64,000 nucleotides of DNA from Thermomicrobiales bacterium (GCA_019637585.1 JAHBVL010000007.1:1-64000); one strand, 5' to 3'; positions 9,263-18,609 are shown, numbered from the stretch's first letter. Notes: generated by a model from the sequence alone, not told the origin. Numbers and translations: made by a program.

Positions 9263-10312
9263 GTGACGCTCCGCTCGCTTCTCTTTTCGCAGACTCCCAC
9301 CGGCAGCCCGGTGGCCACACCGGCTGTCGTCCAGTTCGGCGCCAGTACCGCTACTCCGGTGGCGATCGGCGAACCGGTCACGGCTGGCCCTCTCGAGCTC
9401 ACGGTGCACGAAGCGGTTTCGGGAGGCGAAGGCACGGAAATGGTCATGGATGCGTGGGAATGGAACCCCGCCCCGCCCGACGGCTACGGCTACGTCGCCG
9501 CGCAGATCTCGATTACGAACAGCGGCGACAGAGCGATCATCGTCGACAACGACGATTTCGGATTCGTCACCTCATCCCGCCGGGTCTGGGCCCGGCAGGG
9601 ACTTGTGGCGCCTGAACCGGCGCTTCGCGCCACACTCGAACCGGGTGACAGCGCCGAAGGCTGGGTGGCCGGTCAGATCGAGGACGGTGACGATTCGATG
9701 CTGCTGGTGTTCTCCAACCGGGATCTGGGATCCTGGTCCGAGCGATTTGTGGCGCTGTCGCCTGGCGCTTCCCTTGCATCGAGAGCAGCCGATCCGGTAT
9801 CCGCCAATGCGGTGGGGCGCCAGGTCGATACACCTGCCAAACCCGGGGAATCAGTGGTGACGGCGGATTGGTCGCTGACGATCACCGACGTTCGTTTTGC
9901 CGAGGATGTCGTCGCGCTCTTTCCTGAGGAGGACTATCGAACCACGGCGCTGGCTTCCGCCGATCCGAGCGTGATTCCATTCTGGATTGCATTCCAGCTG
10001 GACATTCGCCACGCCGGCACAGTCTCCACGCCGCTGCACTGGCCGGTCGACGCGATCGGACTCGCTTACGCTGATGGATCTGCTGTCGAGGATGTGCGGA
10101 TACTCAGCGCGCCTTTGCCCGACTTGTCGGGATGGTATCTGCCGGGAGGGCGGGGCGAGGGATGGTATCTGATCGAGCTGCCCTACCAGAGCAGTGGCAA
10201 TGTGTTGCGATTTCAGCCTTTCCGGTCGGATGCCGACATCCGGTACCTGACCTGGAGTGACGACGTCTCCTCTGCCGCTCCCGAGCCCCTCCCTGATTCG
10301 TCTGGCGCGTAA
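9263..10312 (+). CDS. Protein with two DUF4352-like immunoglobulin-type domains
   Basis: 349 residues from a GTG. Two copies of a similar beta-rich module are visible: one around residues 40-160 (LELTVHEAVSG, GYVAAQISITNSGDRAIIV, LEPGDSAEGWVAGQI) and one around 195-320 (WSLTITDVRFAED, PFWIAFQLDIRHAGT, LPGGRGEGWYLIELP). These are hallmarks of DUF4352/telokin-like domains, usually secreted or surface-exposed binding modules. No clear signal peptide is seen; a short Thr/Pro-rich N-terminus (QTPTGSPVATPAV) precedes the first domain. The stop codon overlaps the next start by one base (TAATG), so the two genes are translationally coupled. Confidence 0.75.
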   Translation: MTLRSLLFSQTPTGSPVATPAVVQFGASTATPVAIGEPVTAGPLELTVHEAVSGGEGTEMVMDAWEWNPAPPDGYGYVAAQISITNSGDRAIIVDNDDFGFVTSSRRVWARQGLVAPEPALRATLEPGDSAEGWVAGQIEDGDDSMLLVFSNRDLGSWSERFVALSPGASLASRAADPVSANAVGRQVDTPAKPGESVVTADWSLTITDVRFAEDVVALFPEEDYRTTALASADPSVIPFWIAFQLDIRHAGTVSTPLHWPVDAIGLAYADGSAVEDVRILSAPLPDLSGWYLPGGRGEGWYLIELPYQSSGNVLRFQPFRSDADIRYLTWSDDVSSAAPEPLPDSSGA

Positions 10313-10575
10313 TGGACTGGCAGACCTTTTTTCTTCTGGTTGCCATTCTCACCTTTGCCGTGGCGTATTACGGGCTGGCTTATCTGGCGATTCGCGACCT
10401 GCTTCGCCGCCCAGCGGTACGCGGGCAGAACAAGGTCATCTGGGCTTTGGTGATCCTCTGCCTGCCGGTCCTGGGGGCGCTCTTCTATGGATATATGGGC
10501 GCGACGAGCTTTGTGCCCAGAACCCGATCCGCTCCGCCTGGCCGCCCCGAGAGCAAGGGCCGTCCGTCTGATTGA
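10312..10575 (+). CDS. Small membrane protein with PLDc_N-type (cardiolipin synthase N-terminal) domain
   Basis: 87 residues. Two transmembrane helices (FFLLVAILTFAVAYYGLAYL and VIWALVILCLPVLGALFYGY) are separated by a short basic loop, ending in a Pro/Arg-rich tail. The pattern W-x-L-V-I-L-x-L-P-V-x-G-A-L-x-Y-x matches the PLDc_N domain found alone or in front of cardiolipin synthases. No phospholipase HKD motif is present, so it is not an enzyme. Its ATG overlaps the stop of the preceding gene by one base, implying co-translation with the DUF4352-like protein. Confidence 0.75.
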   Translation: MDWQTFFLLVAILTFAVAYYGLAYLAIRDLLRRPAVRGQNKVIWALVILCLPVLGALFYGYMGATSFVPRTRSAPPGRPESKGRPSD

Positions 10576-10602
10576 GGCAGGGGAAGAATCTGATTCCGGA
10601 CG

Positions 10603-10608
10603 TATACT
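10603..10608 (+). promoter_or_regulatory. Strong -10 element placed for a leaderless mRNA
   Basis: TATACT at 10603-10608 ends 7 nt before the GTG at 10616, where the deacetylase-family protein begins. A transcript from this -10 would start at or next to the start codon. No Shine-Dalgarno precedes the GTG, which fits leaderless initiation. A good -35 is not evident. Confidence 0.5.
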
Positions 10609-10615
10609 GCCTCGC

Positions 10616-11593
10616 GTGAACGAACCGTCGCCTTCCACCACGATCACCCGCCAAACCGCGATTTTCCATTCGCCGCTGTTCGCCAGCCACGACGAGCCGC
10701 AGCACGTCGAGAATCAGCGCCGCCTCCAGGCCATCGAACGCCGTCTGCAGTCCAGCGACCTGCTCTCCGGGCGGGCGTTGCCCGATTTCGCCGAGGCGCC
10801 CCTGGCGCTGGTCGAGCTTGTGCACAACGCCTGGTATGTGGAGCGACTCGATCGCCTGGCGATGGGCGGCGGAGCGATGCTCGATTCGGACACCTATATC
10901 GGCGCCAATTCCTACGATGTGGCGCTGAGCGCGGCCGGGGCGGCGGTGGCGGCGGTCGACTGGGTGCTGGAAGGGCATTCACCGACGAGTTTCGCCCTGG
11001 TCCGTCCGCCGGGCCATCACGCCACACCCGAACGCGGCATGGGCTTCTGTTTGGTGAACAATGTCGCGGTGGCGGCCGTTCGGGCGCTCCAGGCCGGTCT
11101 GGAGCGGGTGGCGATCGTCGACTGGGATGTGCACCACGGCAATGGCACCCAGGATGCGTTCTACTCGTCTGACAAAGTGTTGTTCTGTTCCGTCCATCAG
11201 TACCCCTTCTATCCCGGTACCGGCGCCTACGATGAGCGAGGCGAGGGTCCGGGCGAGGGACTGACGGTCAATGTGCCGCTGCTGGCAGGTCAGACGGATG
11301 CCGAGTATCTGCATGTCTTCAACCATCTCTTTCTGCCAGCGCTCAGGGCATTTCGTCCCGAGCTGATCCTCATCTCCGCCGGGTACGATGCGCACGTCGC
11401 CGATCCGCTGGGAGGCATGAAGCTGACGGAAGCTGGTTTCTCAGCAATGACCGGCATGCTGCTCGATGTGGCGTCCCAGAGTGCGGATGGGCGTGTGGTG
11501 GCGGTGCTCGAAGGGGGGTACGATCCGCCCGCTCTGGCCCGAAGCGTCGAAGCAACATTGCGTACACTCGATGGTGAGCGAATCGGGGTATAG
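10616..11593 (+). CDS. Histone deacetylase / acetylpolyamine amidohydrolase family zinc hydrolase
   Basis: 325 residues from GTG 10616; upstream in-frame codons overlap the preceding membrane-protein gene out of frame and lack family similarity. Family motifs in order: substrate loop RPPGHHATPERGMGFCLVNN with the catalytic His pair, zinc ligands in DWDVHHGNGTQD, the HQYPFYPGTG loop, zinc-ligand Asp in SAGYDAHVADPLGG, and C-terminal EGGYD. These enzymes remove acetyl groups from lysines, polyamines or small amides; the bacterial substrate cannot be told from sequence. Next genes on the strand are a coiled-coil and a membrane protein. Confidence 0.93.
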   Translation: MNEPSPSTTITRQTAIFHSPLFASHDEPQHVENQRRLQAIERRLQSSDLLSGRALPDFAEAPLALVELVHNAWYVERLDRLAMGGGAMLDSDTYIGANSYDVALSAAGAAVAAVDWVLEGHSPTSFALVRPPGHHATPERGMGFCLVNNVAVAAVRALQAGLERVAIVDWDVHHGNGTQDAFYSSDKVLFCSVHQYPFYPGTGAYDERGEGPGEGLTVNVPLLAGQTDAEYLHVFNHLFLPALRAFRPELILISAGYDAHVADPLGGMKLTEAGFSAMTGMLLDVASQSADGRVVAVLEGGYDPPALARSVEATLRTLDGERIGV

Positions 11594-11651
11594 TTTTCTC
11601 TGGTTCCCCGCACCGCCTATCCCCCTCGTCCAAAATCTGAAGGACCGGCAC

Positions 11652-12803
11652 GTGTCAGTGAACAGGATGGATCCTCCCAGAACCCCACCTGGCGCCGCAG
11701 TACAGCGTCAGGAGGATGAACGTCAGCGGGAACTGGCCAGGCTGGGATCGCAGCAATCGCAAATCGATGAGTTGCGCCAGGCGCTTCGCGAACTGGCGAG
11801 CCGGCAGGTGCGCATCGAGGAGATCATCCGCCACTACGAAGGCGGCGTGGCTCAGAACAAGATGATGCTCGATCAGTTCCGAGCTGAGGCGCAGCAAACC
11901 GCCCAGGCGCGCGCGCTGGACGAAAACCGCACCCGGCAGACGATCAGCGACATGGACCAGCGGCTCGATGACGCGACCCGCCCGATTCGCTCGCTTCAAG
12001 CGCACGTCAACGAATTGCTGGAGAGCTCCCGTCGTCGCATCGACGATTCTGGCCAGAACCAGCGCCGGTTCGAAGAGCTTCGAGCCATGATCGACCACAT
12101 TCAGGCGGTCAACGATCGCAACAATGTGGCGGTTCATCAGGTTCGGGATACGGTCGAGGGGGTCAAGGGCGATCTGGAACAGGTGCGGCGCGATCAGATG
12201 CGCAATGAAGACGCGGTGAAGATCGTCGATCAGGAAACGAGACGGCGAATCGCGGAAGTGGCCGAATCGGCCGAGTCGGTCGACTCCCGCATGGACGAGC
12301 TCCGCGCCGATATCAGTCACTCCCTCGATCTGATCGACGAAACGCGACGTTCGCTCGTTCATATCGACCCCACATTCGATGAGCTCCGCAAAGCCGATGG
12401 CGATCTCAAACAGGAGATCGGCAAGGTCAACACGCAGGCTATGGAGCGCCACGATTCGCTCGTCGACCGAATCGACGAAACCCGGCAGTTCGCCGATGCC
12501 CAGATCGCCGAAGTCCGGCAAGCGCACGATGCGCGCGTCGACCGGTTCAACGAGCGGCTCGACGATGCGATCGATCAGTATCGCGAGCTTGGCGCCCGCA
12601 TCAGTGGGCTGGCCAACGCGCTGGAGCAACTGAAGCTGGCCGACGAAGGCATTCGCCGCGATCTCTGGCAGCTTCACGAGCAACGGGTGCGGTTGCGTCT
12701 CGAACAGGCGCAGGAAGAGCTCGATCGCTTTTCCGGGATGCGGCGGGGTGACGAGCCGGCCACGCCCGGTCCGGCGGCTCCCCCTCGTCCCGCCGACCGG
12801 TAG
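11652..12803 (+). CDS. Long coiled-coil protein of unknown function
   Basis: 383 residues from GTG 11652, which has GAAGGA (11639-11644) 7 nt upstream; the frame extends further but overlaps the deacetylase gene. Almost the whole protein is predicted helical and heptad-rich with very high Arg/Asp/Glu/Gln (RQRELARLGSQQSQIDELRQ and similar), and no Cys or Trp before the tail. It ends with a Pro-rich stretch (PATPGPAAPPRPADR). No membrane helix. It resembles generic DUF/SMC-like rods; a structural or scaffold role is inference. The following membrane-protein gene starts 6 nt after its stop, so the two probably work together. Confidence 0.75.
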   Translation: MSVNRMDPPRTPPGAAVQRQEDERQRELARLGSQQSQIDELRQALRELASRQVRIEEIIRHYEGGVAQNKMMLDQFRAEAQQTAQARALDENRTRQTISDMDQRLDDATRPIRSLQAHVNELLESSRRRIDDSGQNQRRFEELRAMIDHIQAVNDRNNVAVHQVRDTVEGVKGDLEQVRRDQMRNEDAVKIVDQETRRRIAEVAESAESVDSRMDELRADISHSLDLIDETRRSLVHIDPTFDELRKADGDLKQEIGKVNTQAMERHDSLVDRIDETRQFADAQIAEVRQAHDARVDRFNERLDDAIDQYRELGARISGLANALEQLKLADEGIRRDLWQLHEQRVRLRLEQAQEELDRFSGMRRGDEPATPGPAAPPRPADR

Positions 12804-12809
12804 CAGGGT

Positions 12810-13286
12810 TTGCCTCGTCCTTCGCGCCGGCGCCGCCTGGGTCCAGGACAGCTGTCCCATCTGGCGAGCTATGCGCTCGTCCCGGTTGTGGCGCTCTCGG
12901 CCGGTGGCGCGTGGCTGCGGTTGACCGATGGCGATTGGCGCCGCCCCGGACTTGGCGTGCTGCTGACCATCCTGGCCAGCGCGCTCGGTGTTGTCGCGGC
13001 CGCCGTCAAAGCCCGCGCTTCGGCCATTCTGATGGTATTCTCGCCCCGTCCCGTGCGGGCAATTGCGATTGTCTCGCTCATCGCCGGGCTGTTGGCCATG
13101 TTGCTCGGATGCGTGATTGCATCTGGCGCGGCCCGCGACGATCGCCTTTGGCGGAACGTGATTGGCGAAGCCGCCATTGGCGGCGGCCTGAGTCTTGGCC
13201 TGGCGGGATTCTTCACCCTCTTCTGGGCGTTCGGACTGGATTATCTGGGCGAGCGGATCGAGGACCGAGCGGGAGAAGAGTGGTAG
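12810..13286 (+). CDS. Four-helix integral membrane protein of unknown function
   Basis: 158 residues from a TTG; AGCAGGG lies just upstream. Hydrophobic segments: LASYALVPVVALSAGGAWL, LGVLLTILASALGVVAAAV, AIAIVSLIAGLLAMLLGCVI and LSLGLAGFFTLFWAFGL. A basic N-terminus (RPSRRRRLG) suggests a cytoplasmic N-end. I do not recognise the family. It sits 6 nt behind the coiled-coil gene and 30 nt before the YfhO-type gene, so all three may share one transcript. Confidence 0.65.
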   Translation: MPRPSRRRRLGPGQLSHLASYALVPVVALSAGGAWLRLTDGDWRRPGLGVLLTILASALGVVAAAVKARASAILMVFSPRPVRAIAIVSLIAGLLAMLLGCVIASGAARDDRLWRNVIGEAAIGGGLSLGLAGFFTLFWAFGLDYLGERIEDRAGEEW

Positions 13287-13316
13287 GGCAGCCACCGCAT
13301 TCGCGATTCAGGTAGC

Positions 13317-15752
13317 ATGAGCGAAGCCACCGCAACTCCGCAGCAGATCGCGACGTCGGAACGTCGTCTGGCGTTGACGGCCAGGCAGCTGGAAGGGCTG
13401 TGCCTGGGCATCCTGGCCATGCTGAGCCTGATCACCCTGTTGCGTATTCTGGGAAACGGCACCCTGATCGGACAGGACTCCGCCACCCAGTTCTATCCCT
13501 GGTACTCCTATCTCGGCGAGCGCCTCCGCGACTTCGACATCCCCTCCTGGAATCCATCCCAGTTTTCCGGCGCTCCGTTTGCCGCCGATCCTCAATCGGG
13601 ATGGACCTATTTGCCGGCGATGGTCCTCTTCACCGCGCTGCCACTCTCATTGGCCATCGCGGCCTATCTCTCTTTTCATCTCCTCCTGGCCGGGTTCGGG
13701 GCGTACGCGCTGGCCCGGGTGCTCGGCATCGGACCGCTTGGCGCGCTGGCCAGCGGTATCGCCTATCAACTCTCGGGTCCGGTCTTCTCCCGGTCGATCT
13801 GCTGTCCGGCTCAGTTGCAGGTCATCTGCTGGGTACCGGTTGTCCTGATCGGCGTGGAAATGACGATGCGGCGCACTACGTGGGAATCGCGCATTCGGTG
13901 GATGGCGTTGTCCGCCTTTGCCATGAGTCAGATCGTGGCCTCCTGGGTCGGGCAAGGGAGCTATTACGCTGCGCTCCTGGCCGGAGCCTATACGGTCTAT
14001 CGCGGCGCCATCGATCCTCCCGATCGACTGAAAACCGGCCGACAGCGACTTGGCCTCGTGTTGTTCTGTGGGGTGGGTATTGCCCTGATGACCGCCGGCC
14101 TCTCGGCAGCGGGGATTATTCCGCGGCTGGAGTTCAACGCTCTCTCCAATGTCGCCGGAGGCGAGTATCACAATGCCCAGGTTACGGCGGCGGTCAGTGG
14201 CGGGTGGCAAGCCGGGGGGACGTTCTATCGAGATGTCACCACCGACCCCTATTACCCGGGGAGTGTGGTCATCGCCCTGGCGGTGATCGGATTGTTGCTG
14301 GCCCGCGGCAGATACTCGACCCCGTTTTTCACGTTTGTGGTGCTCATCGCGTTCGTGCTCTCTGCCTCGACGCAAACCCCGCTGCATTCATTCTTCTATA
14401 TCGTGCTTCCCAGGTTCGAGGCGTTTCACCGGCACTGGCCGGAGCGGATCGCCATGGCTGGCTTCATTGCTATTGCCATTCTGGCCGGAGCGGCGATCGA
14501 CGCGCTGCCCAGCCTTCTTGGCAAGCATCGGCGTGCGTTGCGCATCGCCGCGCTGCCGCTGGCAATCGCCGCCGTCTTTGCGATCTTTCTCCACCGGTCG
14601 GGGGATGCTCTTTCTCTGCCTGTCTACGCCGGCATCGGAGTGACAATCGCGGCGGTGCTGGTTGTCGGGTATGGCGCAAGTCAGCAGCGAGCATGGGCAA
14701 CATCCGCCCTGCTCGTTGCCGTGCTGGCAATCGAGCTGTCGATTGCCAATGGCGTGATGGCTCGCAATGGTCCCTATGGCGGTTACTTCGATGTCGACCT
14801 TGACCAGTATTTCGCTCCGTCGAACGCGGGGCAATTCCTCATCGGGCAGCAACGGGAGCAGGTGACCCGGTTTTTCGGGTTCGATCCCCGCTTGCAGCAA
14901 ATGTCGGCGGGTCTGCCGGTCTACTACCGCTACCAGTTCGGCAATGAGCGGACCCGCTCCATTGTGGTCAACAATCGAGCCACGCTGCACGGGCTCCACG
15001 ATCTTCAGGGGTACAACCCGGTCCAGCTCCAGGCGTACGTGGAGTACATGACCCTGCTGAATGGCCAGGAGCAGGACTACCACGATGAAAATGTCCTCCC
15101 CTCGGGACTCGATTCTCCGCTGCTCGACATTCTCAACGCGCGGTACTTCGTCATTCCCTCTGATCTGACCGCGGAGGGCGATCCTCTCCTCCAGGAACTG
15201 GCGCGAACGTACGTCACCGTTTTCGACGATGGATACACCCGTGTGCTGGCGAGGCCGACCGCATTGCCGCGCGCCTGGATCGTGCACAACGCCGTCCAGG
15301 CGGCGGGTCTCGACGGCGCGGTGCTGGTGAGTGACGGAACAATCGATCCGTCCCGGACTGCGGCGATCGATGGCCCTATCCCCTCGCTGCAGCCGGTTGG
15401 CAGCATGCCGGAGTCGGCGACGATCGTGTCGTATGAGCCGGAGCGGATCGTGATCAGAACCGATTCGCCGGCAGATGGCATCCTCCTGCTGAGTGAGGTC
15501 GACTATCCGGCGTGGCGGGCCACAATCGACGGCGTGGAGGTCGAGATACAGACGGCGTTCGGCCTCATCCGGGCCATTCCGTTGCCTGCCGGGACGCATA
15601 CGGTCGCGTTCGAATACGTCGCGACGGCGGAAGAGAACGGACTCATCGTGACCTCGACGACGGCAGCCGGGATCGTCGCTCTGCTTGGCATCCTGGCGTT
15701 CCGCCGCCGCCGCATGGGCCAGCTTTCCGGCGAAGCTGAGGAAAAGTTGTGA
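13317..15752 (+). CDS. YfhO-family multi-pass membrane protein (GT-C-like glycosyltransferase)
   Basis: 811 residues. About 12 membrane helices occupy residues 25-480. The first external loop has GQDSATQFYPWYSYLGERLR with an acidic residue in the position used by GT-C enzymes, then WNPSQFSGAPFAADPQSGWTY. A soluble C-terminal region follows, ending in the YfhO-typical segment LLLSEVDYPAWRATIDGVEV and a last helix. YfhO relatives transfer sugars to lipid carriers, lipoteichoic acid or proteins at the outer membrane face; the acceptor here is unknown. Start ATG 13317 has no strong Shine-Dalgarno (CAGGTAGC). A strong promoter for the next gene starts just after its stop. Confidence 0.85.
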   Translation: MSEATATPQQIATSERRLALTARQLEGLCLGILAMLSLITLLRILGNGTLIGQDSATQFYPWYSYLGERLRDFDIPSWNPSQFSGAPFAADPQSGWTYLPAMVLFTALPLSLAIAAYLSFHLLLAGFGAYALARVLGIGPLGALASGIAYQLSGPVFSRSICCPAQLQVICWVPVVLIGVEMTMRRTTWESRIRWMALSAFAMSQIVASWVGQGSYYAALLAGAYTVYRGAIDPPDRLKTGRQRLGLVLFCGVGIALMTAGLSAAGIIPRLEFNALSNVAGGEYHNAQVTAAVSGGWQAGGTFYRDVTTDPYYPGSVVIALAVIGLLLARGRYSTPFFTFVVLIAFVLSASTQTPLHSFFYIVLPRFEAFHRHWPERIAMAGFIAIAILAGAAIDALPSLLGKHRRALRIAALPLAIAAVFAIFLHRSGDALSLPVYAGIGVTIAAVLVVGYGASQQRAWATSALLVAVLAIELSIANGVMARNGPYGGYFDVDLDQYFAPSNAGQFLIGQQREQVTRFFGFDPRLQQMSAGLPVYYRYQFGNERTRSIVVNNRATLHGLHDLQGYNPVQLQAYVEYMTLLNGQEQDYHDENVLPSGLDSPLLDILNARYFVIPSDLTAEGDPLLQELARTYVTVFDDGYTRVLARPTALPRAWIVHNAVQAAGLDGAVLVSDGTIDPSRTAAIDGPIPSLQPVGSMPESATIVSYEPERIVIRTDSPADGILLLSEVDYPAWRATIDGVEVEIQTAFGLIRAIPLPAGTHTVAFEYVATAEENGLIVTSTTAAGIVALLGILAFRRRRMGQLSGEAEEKL

Positions 15753-15761
15753 AGAAGTGGG

Positions 15762-15790
15762 TTGACACTCCTGTCACGGTTTGTTACGTT
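15762..15790 (+). promoter_or_regulatory. Strong promoter for the NlpC/P60 gene
   Basis: A perfect TTGACA (15762-15767), a 17-bp spacer and TACGTT (15785-15790). Transcription would begin near 15797, leaving about 270 nt of untranslated leader before the TTG start at 16066. Confidence 0.75.
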
Positions 15791-15796
15791 GGTCGC

Positions 15797-16065
15797 ATCC
15801 TGCAAATACTTCGGCAACGAAGCCGATGAGCATGCGGGTTTTGACTTGCCCAGGTGGCGGTGACTCGGTTGGTCAAGCCCTGGCGCAATTTTGGAATCAT
15901 GCGATTGTCTGACCGTGGCTGGCAGACGATCAGAAGTACCGGTCCGGTGGCGGTGGCACGCTCCGGAAGAGGATGTACAGGAGGATCACAGGTCAACCAA
16001 TTTCCCGTCGCCTGCGGGACGGCTGAGGGGCTGCTCGGCTGATTTGTCACTACGGAGGGATTCTT
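15797..16065 (+). promoter_or_regulatory. Long structured 5' leader, candidate cis-regulatory RNA
   Basis: The first 46 nt can fold: CCTGCA (15799-15804) pairs with TGCGGG (15833-15838, one G-U), enclosing CTTCG-GCAA-CGAAG (15809-15822), a perfect stem with a GNRA loop. TTTT (15839-15842) follows at once, like an early attenuator. Later segments also pair, for example GGTCA with TGACC around AATC-ATGC-GATT, and CCGTC...GACGG near 16010. The conserved boxes of the ydaO/c-di-AMP riboswitch, the usual regulator of such hydrolases, are not visible to me. GGAGGGA at 16054-16060 is the ribosome site. Confidence 0.45.
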
Positions 16066-18561
16066 TTGGCTGGCACAACATTCCGAGTTCGCAGAGAAGT
16101 GATCTTTGCGCTCATCGGCGTTCTTTGCGCCACACTCCTCTTACCACTTGCCACGTTGGCAGACACAAACCTGGTGGTTGGCGGCAAAGCCGTCATTGCC
16201 TATGCAAACGGCGACCAGGTCCGGCTGAGACAGGACATCGGATACGAAGCAACGCTCCTCGCCAATTACAGCGAAGGGACCGTTGTGGACGTCGAGGATG
16301 GCCCGTTCACCGATTCCGCGGGGAACTACTGGTATAAGGTCACCGTCGATACGCTGACCGGATACATCATTGCTGACTACCTCGCTCTCGAAAGCGGCGT
16401 TCCCCTCGAAACCATTGCCCAGACTGAAGAAGAGGCTCCCGCCGAAGCGGCCACTGAGTCAGCGTCGGCTGGCGCGGCCGGTGTCGTGATCGGGCTTGCC
16501 TATGTGGCCGGCACCAATGGTGACGGCGTTCGCTGCCGCACCGGTGCGGCGTCGACCAGCCCGGTGATCACGGTTGTGCCGGAAGGCTCGACGATCGAGC
16601 TGACGGGCGTTCCTGTCGACGGCTGGCAGCCGATCAACTGCGGTGGCGTCGGCGGATTCGTTTCCGAGCAGTTCGTGAGCTACAACCCACCGACTGTTCC
16701 CGAAGCGGCTCCGGCGGAGACCTCGGGCGATGAAGCCGCTACCGAAGAACCAGCATCCGACCAGCCTGCCGCCGATCAGTCGGCGACCGACGATTCGGCT
16801 CCTGCCGATGACGCCGCCGCTGCTCCTGAAGCAGAGAGCGAGACCTCCGCTCCCGTCGCCGGCACGATCACCGGCAAACTGATCGTCACAGGCACCAACG
16901 GCGATGGCGTCCGCTGCCGGGCGAAAGCCGGATATGACGGAAATGTCATCACCATTCTGCCGGAAGGCTCGACCGTCGACCTGAATGGCGGCATCCAGGG
17001 CGAATGGCAGCCTGTCTATTGCGGCGGAACCACGGGTTACGTGTTCGCGTCATTCCTCGCCGCCACCCCCGACAACGCGTCGGCAGGCGATGAGGGATCG
17101 AGCGATGTGATCGTTGCCGAGCTTGCCGTTGGCGGGCCGACCGCGACGGCAACCGTGTCTGGCACCAACGGCGACGGTCTCCGCTGCCGCAACGCCGCCA
17201 ACTACACCTCCGCCACCATCGCCGTGCTCGCCGAGGGCACCGCGGTCACCGTTCGCGGTGACGCGCAGGGTGACTTCCTGCCGGTGACCTGCAGCGGCCA
17301 GAATGGCTTCGCGGCCAAGGCGTATCTGTCGCTTTCAGCAGCGTCGAATGCCGGTACGCCGACAACTACCACCACGGTGGCGGCATCGTCGGGTTCCGCA
17401 GTCGTCAACAGCACCGGCGGACTCAATTGTCGGTCTGGCGCCAGCATGTCGGCTTCGGTTCTCACCGTTCTGGCGAACGGAGCCACGATTTCCCTGCGCA
17501 GCGGTTCCACAACTGGCTGGCAGGCGGTTCTCTGCAATGGTCAGAATGGATTCGTTGCTTCGCAGTATCTGACGGCGAGCAGCTCGTCCGGTTCCACCAC
17601 AGGGGGTGACAGCACTTCCGGCGCTTCCGGCAGCTTTGTTGTCGGCGCCTCGATGAAGATCTCCGGAACGGGCGGTGGCGGTCTGCGCCTCCGGTCGGCC
17701 GCGAACTACAACGGTTCGGTTCTCGCCGTCATCGGCGAGGGTGCGAGCGTCACGGTGCGGAGCGGCAGCACGGGTGAGTGGGTGGCAGTCAGCTACAACG
17801 GCACCAACGGATTCGTGCACAAGGACTATGTCTCCGCGACGACGGGCAGTACCGGCAGCACGGGCAGCGGCACCACGAATCCGGGATCGACCGGCTCGAC
17901 CACGACCGCTCTGTCCAACGGCGATCACGCTCGTGTGACGTCCAGCCTGAACCTCCGCTATTCCGCGAGCTACACCGCTGGTGTGGCGGCGGTGGCGCCG
18001 GCGGGCACCGTGGTCAAGGTCACCGGTTCAGCCTCCTCCGGGTTCTACCCGGTGAGCTGGGACGGGCTGAATGGCTTCATGCATGGCGACTATCTGACCA
18101 AGACCACCCAGGCGCTCTCTGAGCGTGGTGGATCGGCGGCGCAGCCCGACGGTTCGACCGGTACGGGCAATACCCAGACTGGTTCGGCGTCCGGCAACTC
18201 GATCGTCAGCTACGCGATGCGCTACATCGGCTACCCATATGTCTGGGCCGCCGCCGGGCCGTCCGCATTCGACTGCTCGGGATTCATCTACTGGGTTGTC
18301 ACGAACTCCACGGGCAAGAGCATTGGGCGTGTGCTGACGACGCAGATTTCCGCGGGTCGGGCCGTGAGCCAATCGGAGCTGCAGCCTGGCGATCTGGTCT
18401 TCTTCCAGAACACTTATCAGGCAGGTCTGTCGCATGGTGGCATCTACATCGGCAATGGACAATTCATCCATGCGTCGAACCCCTCGACGGGTGTCATGAT
18501 CAGCACCCTCAGTTCGAGTTACTACGCTTCCCGCTGGTATGGAGCGGTGAGGTTGAGCTAG
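16066..18561 (+). CDS. Secreted NlpC/P60 cell-wall endopeptidase with multiple SH3b repeats
   Basis: 831 residues; TTG start with GGAGGGA 5 nt upstream. A signal peptide (FALIGVLCATLLLPLATLAD) is followed by about seven SH3-type modules sharing TxxGGLNCRSGASxSAxVLTV and GxNGFVxxxYL. An acidic Ala/Glu/Asp-rich linker lies near residues 205-265 and Ser/Gly/Thr linkers between later modules. The C-terminal NlpC/P60 domain has the triad Cys737 (AFDCSGFIYW), His790 (LSHGGIYIG) and the polar residue at His802 (FIHASNP). It likely cleaves peptidoglycan stem peptides. Own promoter, long leader and a strong terminator show a single-gene unit. Confidence 0.95.
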   Translation: MAGTTFRVRREVIFALIGVLCATLLLPLATLADTNLVVGGKAVIAYANGDQVRLRQDIGYEATLLANYSEGTVVDVEDGPFTDSAGNYWYKVTVDTLTGYIIADYLALESGVPLETIAQTEEEAPAEAATESASAGAAGVVIGLAYVAGTNGDGVRCRTGAASTSPVITVVPEGSTIELTGVPVDGWQPINCGGVGGFVSEQFVSYNPPTVPEAAPAETSGDEAATEEPASDQPAADQSATDDSAPADDAAAAPEAESETSAPVAGTITGKLIVTGTNGDGVRCRAKAGYDGNVITILPEGSTVDLNGGIQGEWQPVYCGGTTGYVFASFLAATPDNASAGDEGSSDVIVAELAVGGPTATATVSGTNGDGLRCRNAANYTSATIAVLAEGTAVTVRGDAQGDFLPVTCSGQNGFAAKAYLSLSAASNAGTPTTTTTVAASSGSAVVNSTGGLNCRSGASMSASVLTVLANGATISLRSGSTTGWQAVLCNGQNGFVASQYLTASSSSGSTTGGDSTSGASGSFVVGASMKISGTGGGGLRLRSAANYNGSVLAVIGEGASVTVRSGSTGEWVAVSYNGTNGFVHKDYVSATTGSTGSTGSGTTNPGSTGSTTTALSNGDHARVTSSLNLRYSASYTAGVAAVAPAGTVVKVTGSASSGFYPVSWDGLNGFMHGDYLTKTTQALSERGGSAAQPDGSTGTGNTQTGSASGNSIVSYAMRYIGYPYVWAAAGPSAFDCSGFIYWVVTNSTGKSIGRVLTTQISAGRAVSQSELQPGDLVFFQNTYQAGLSHGGIYIGNGQFIHASNPSTGVMISTLSSSYYASRWYGAVRLS

Positions 18562-18609
18562 CCCCGATTCCAACGCAGGGGGAAGCGCTCTGCAGCAGCG
18601 CGAGGGAAC

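Noticed and set aside
11655-13295. 546-residue minus-strand open frame
   Set aside because: It is antisense to the coiled-coil and membrane-protein genes, which have start sites and coherent structure; GC-rich codon bias keeps the reverse frame open.
15797-16065. ydaO/c-di-AMP or GEMM/c-di-GMP riboswitch
   Set aside because: Only the GNRA-capped hairpin is reminiscent of these; the conserved core boxes could not be found by eye, so only an unknown structured leader is claimed.
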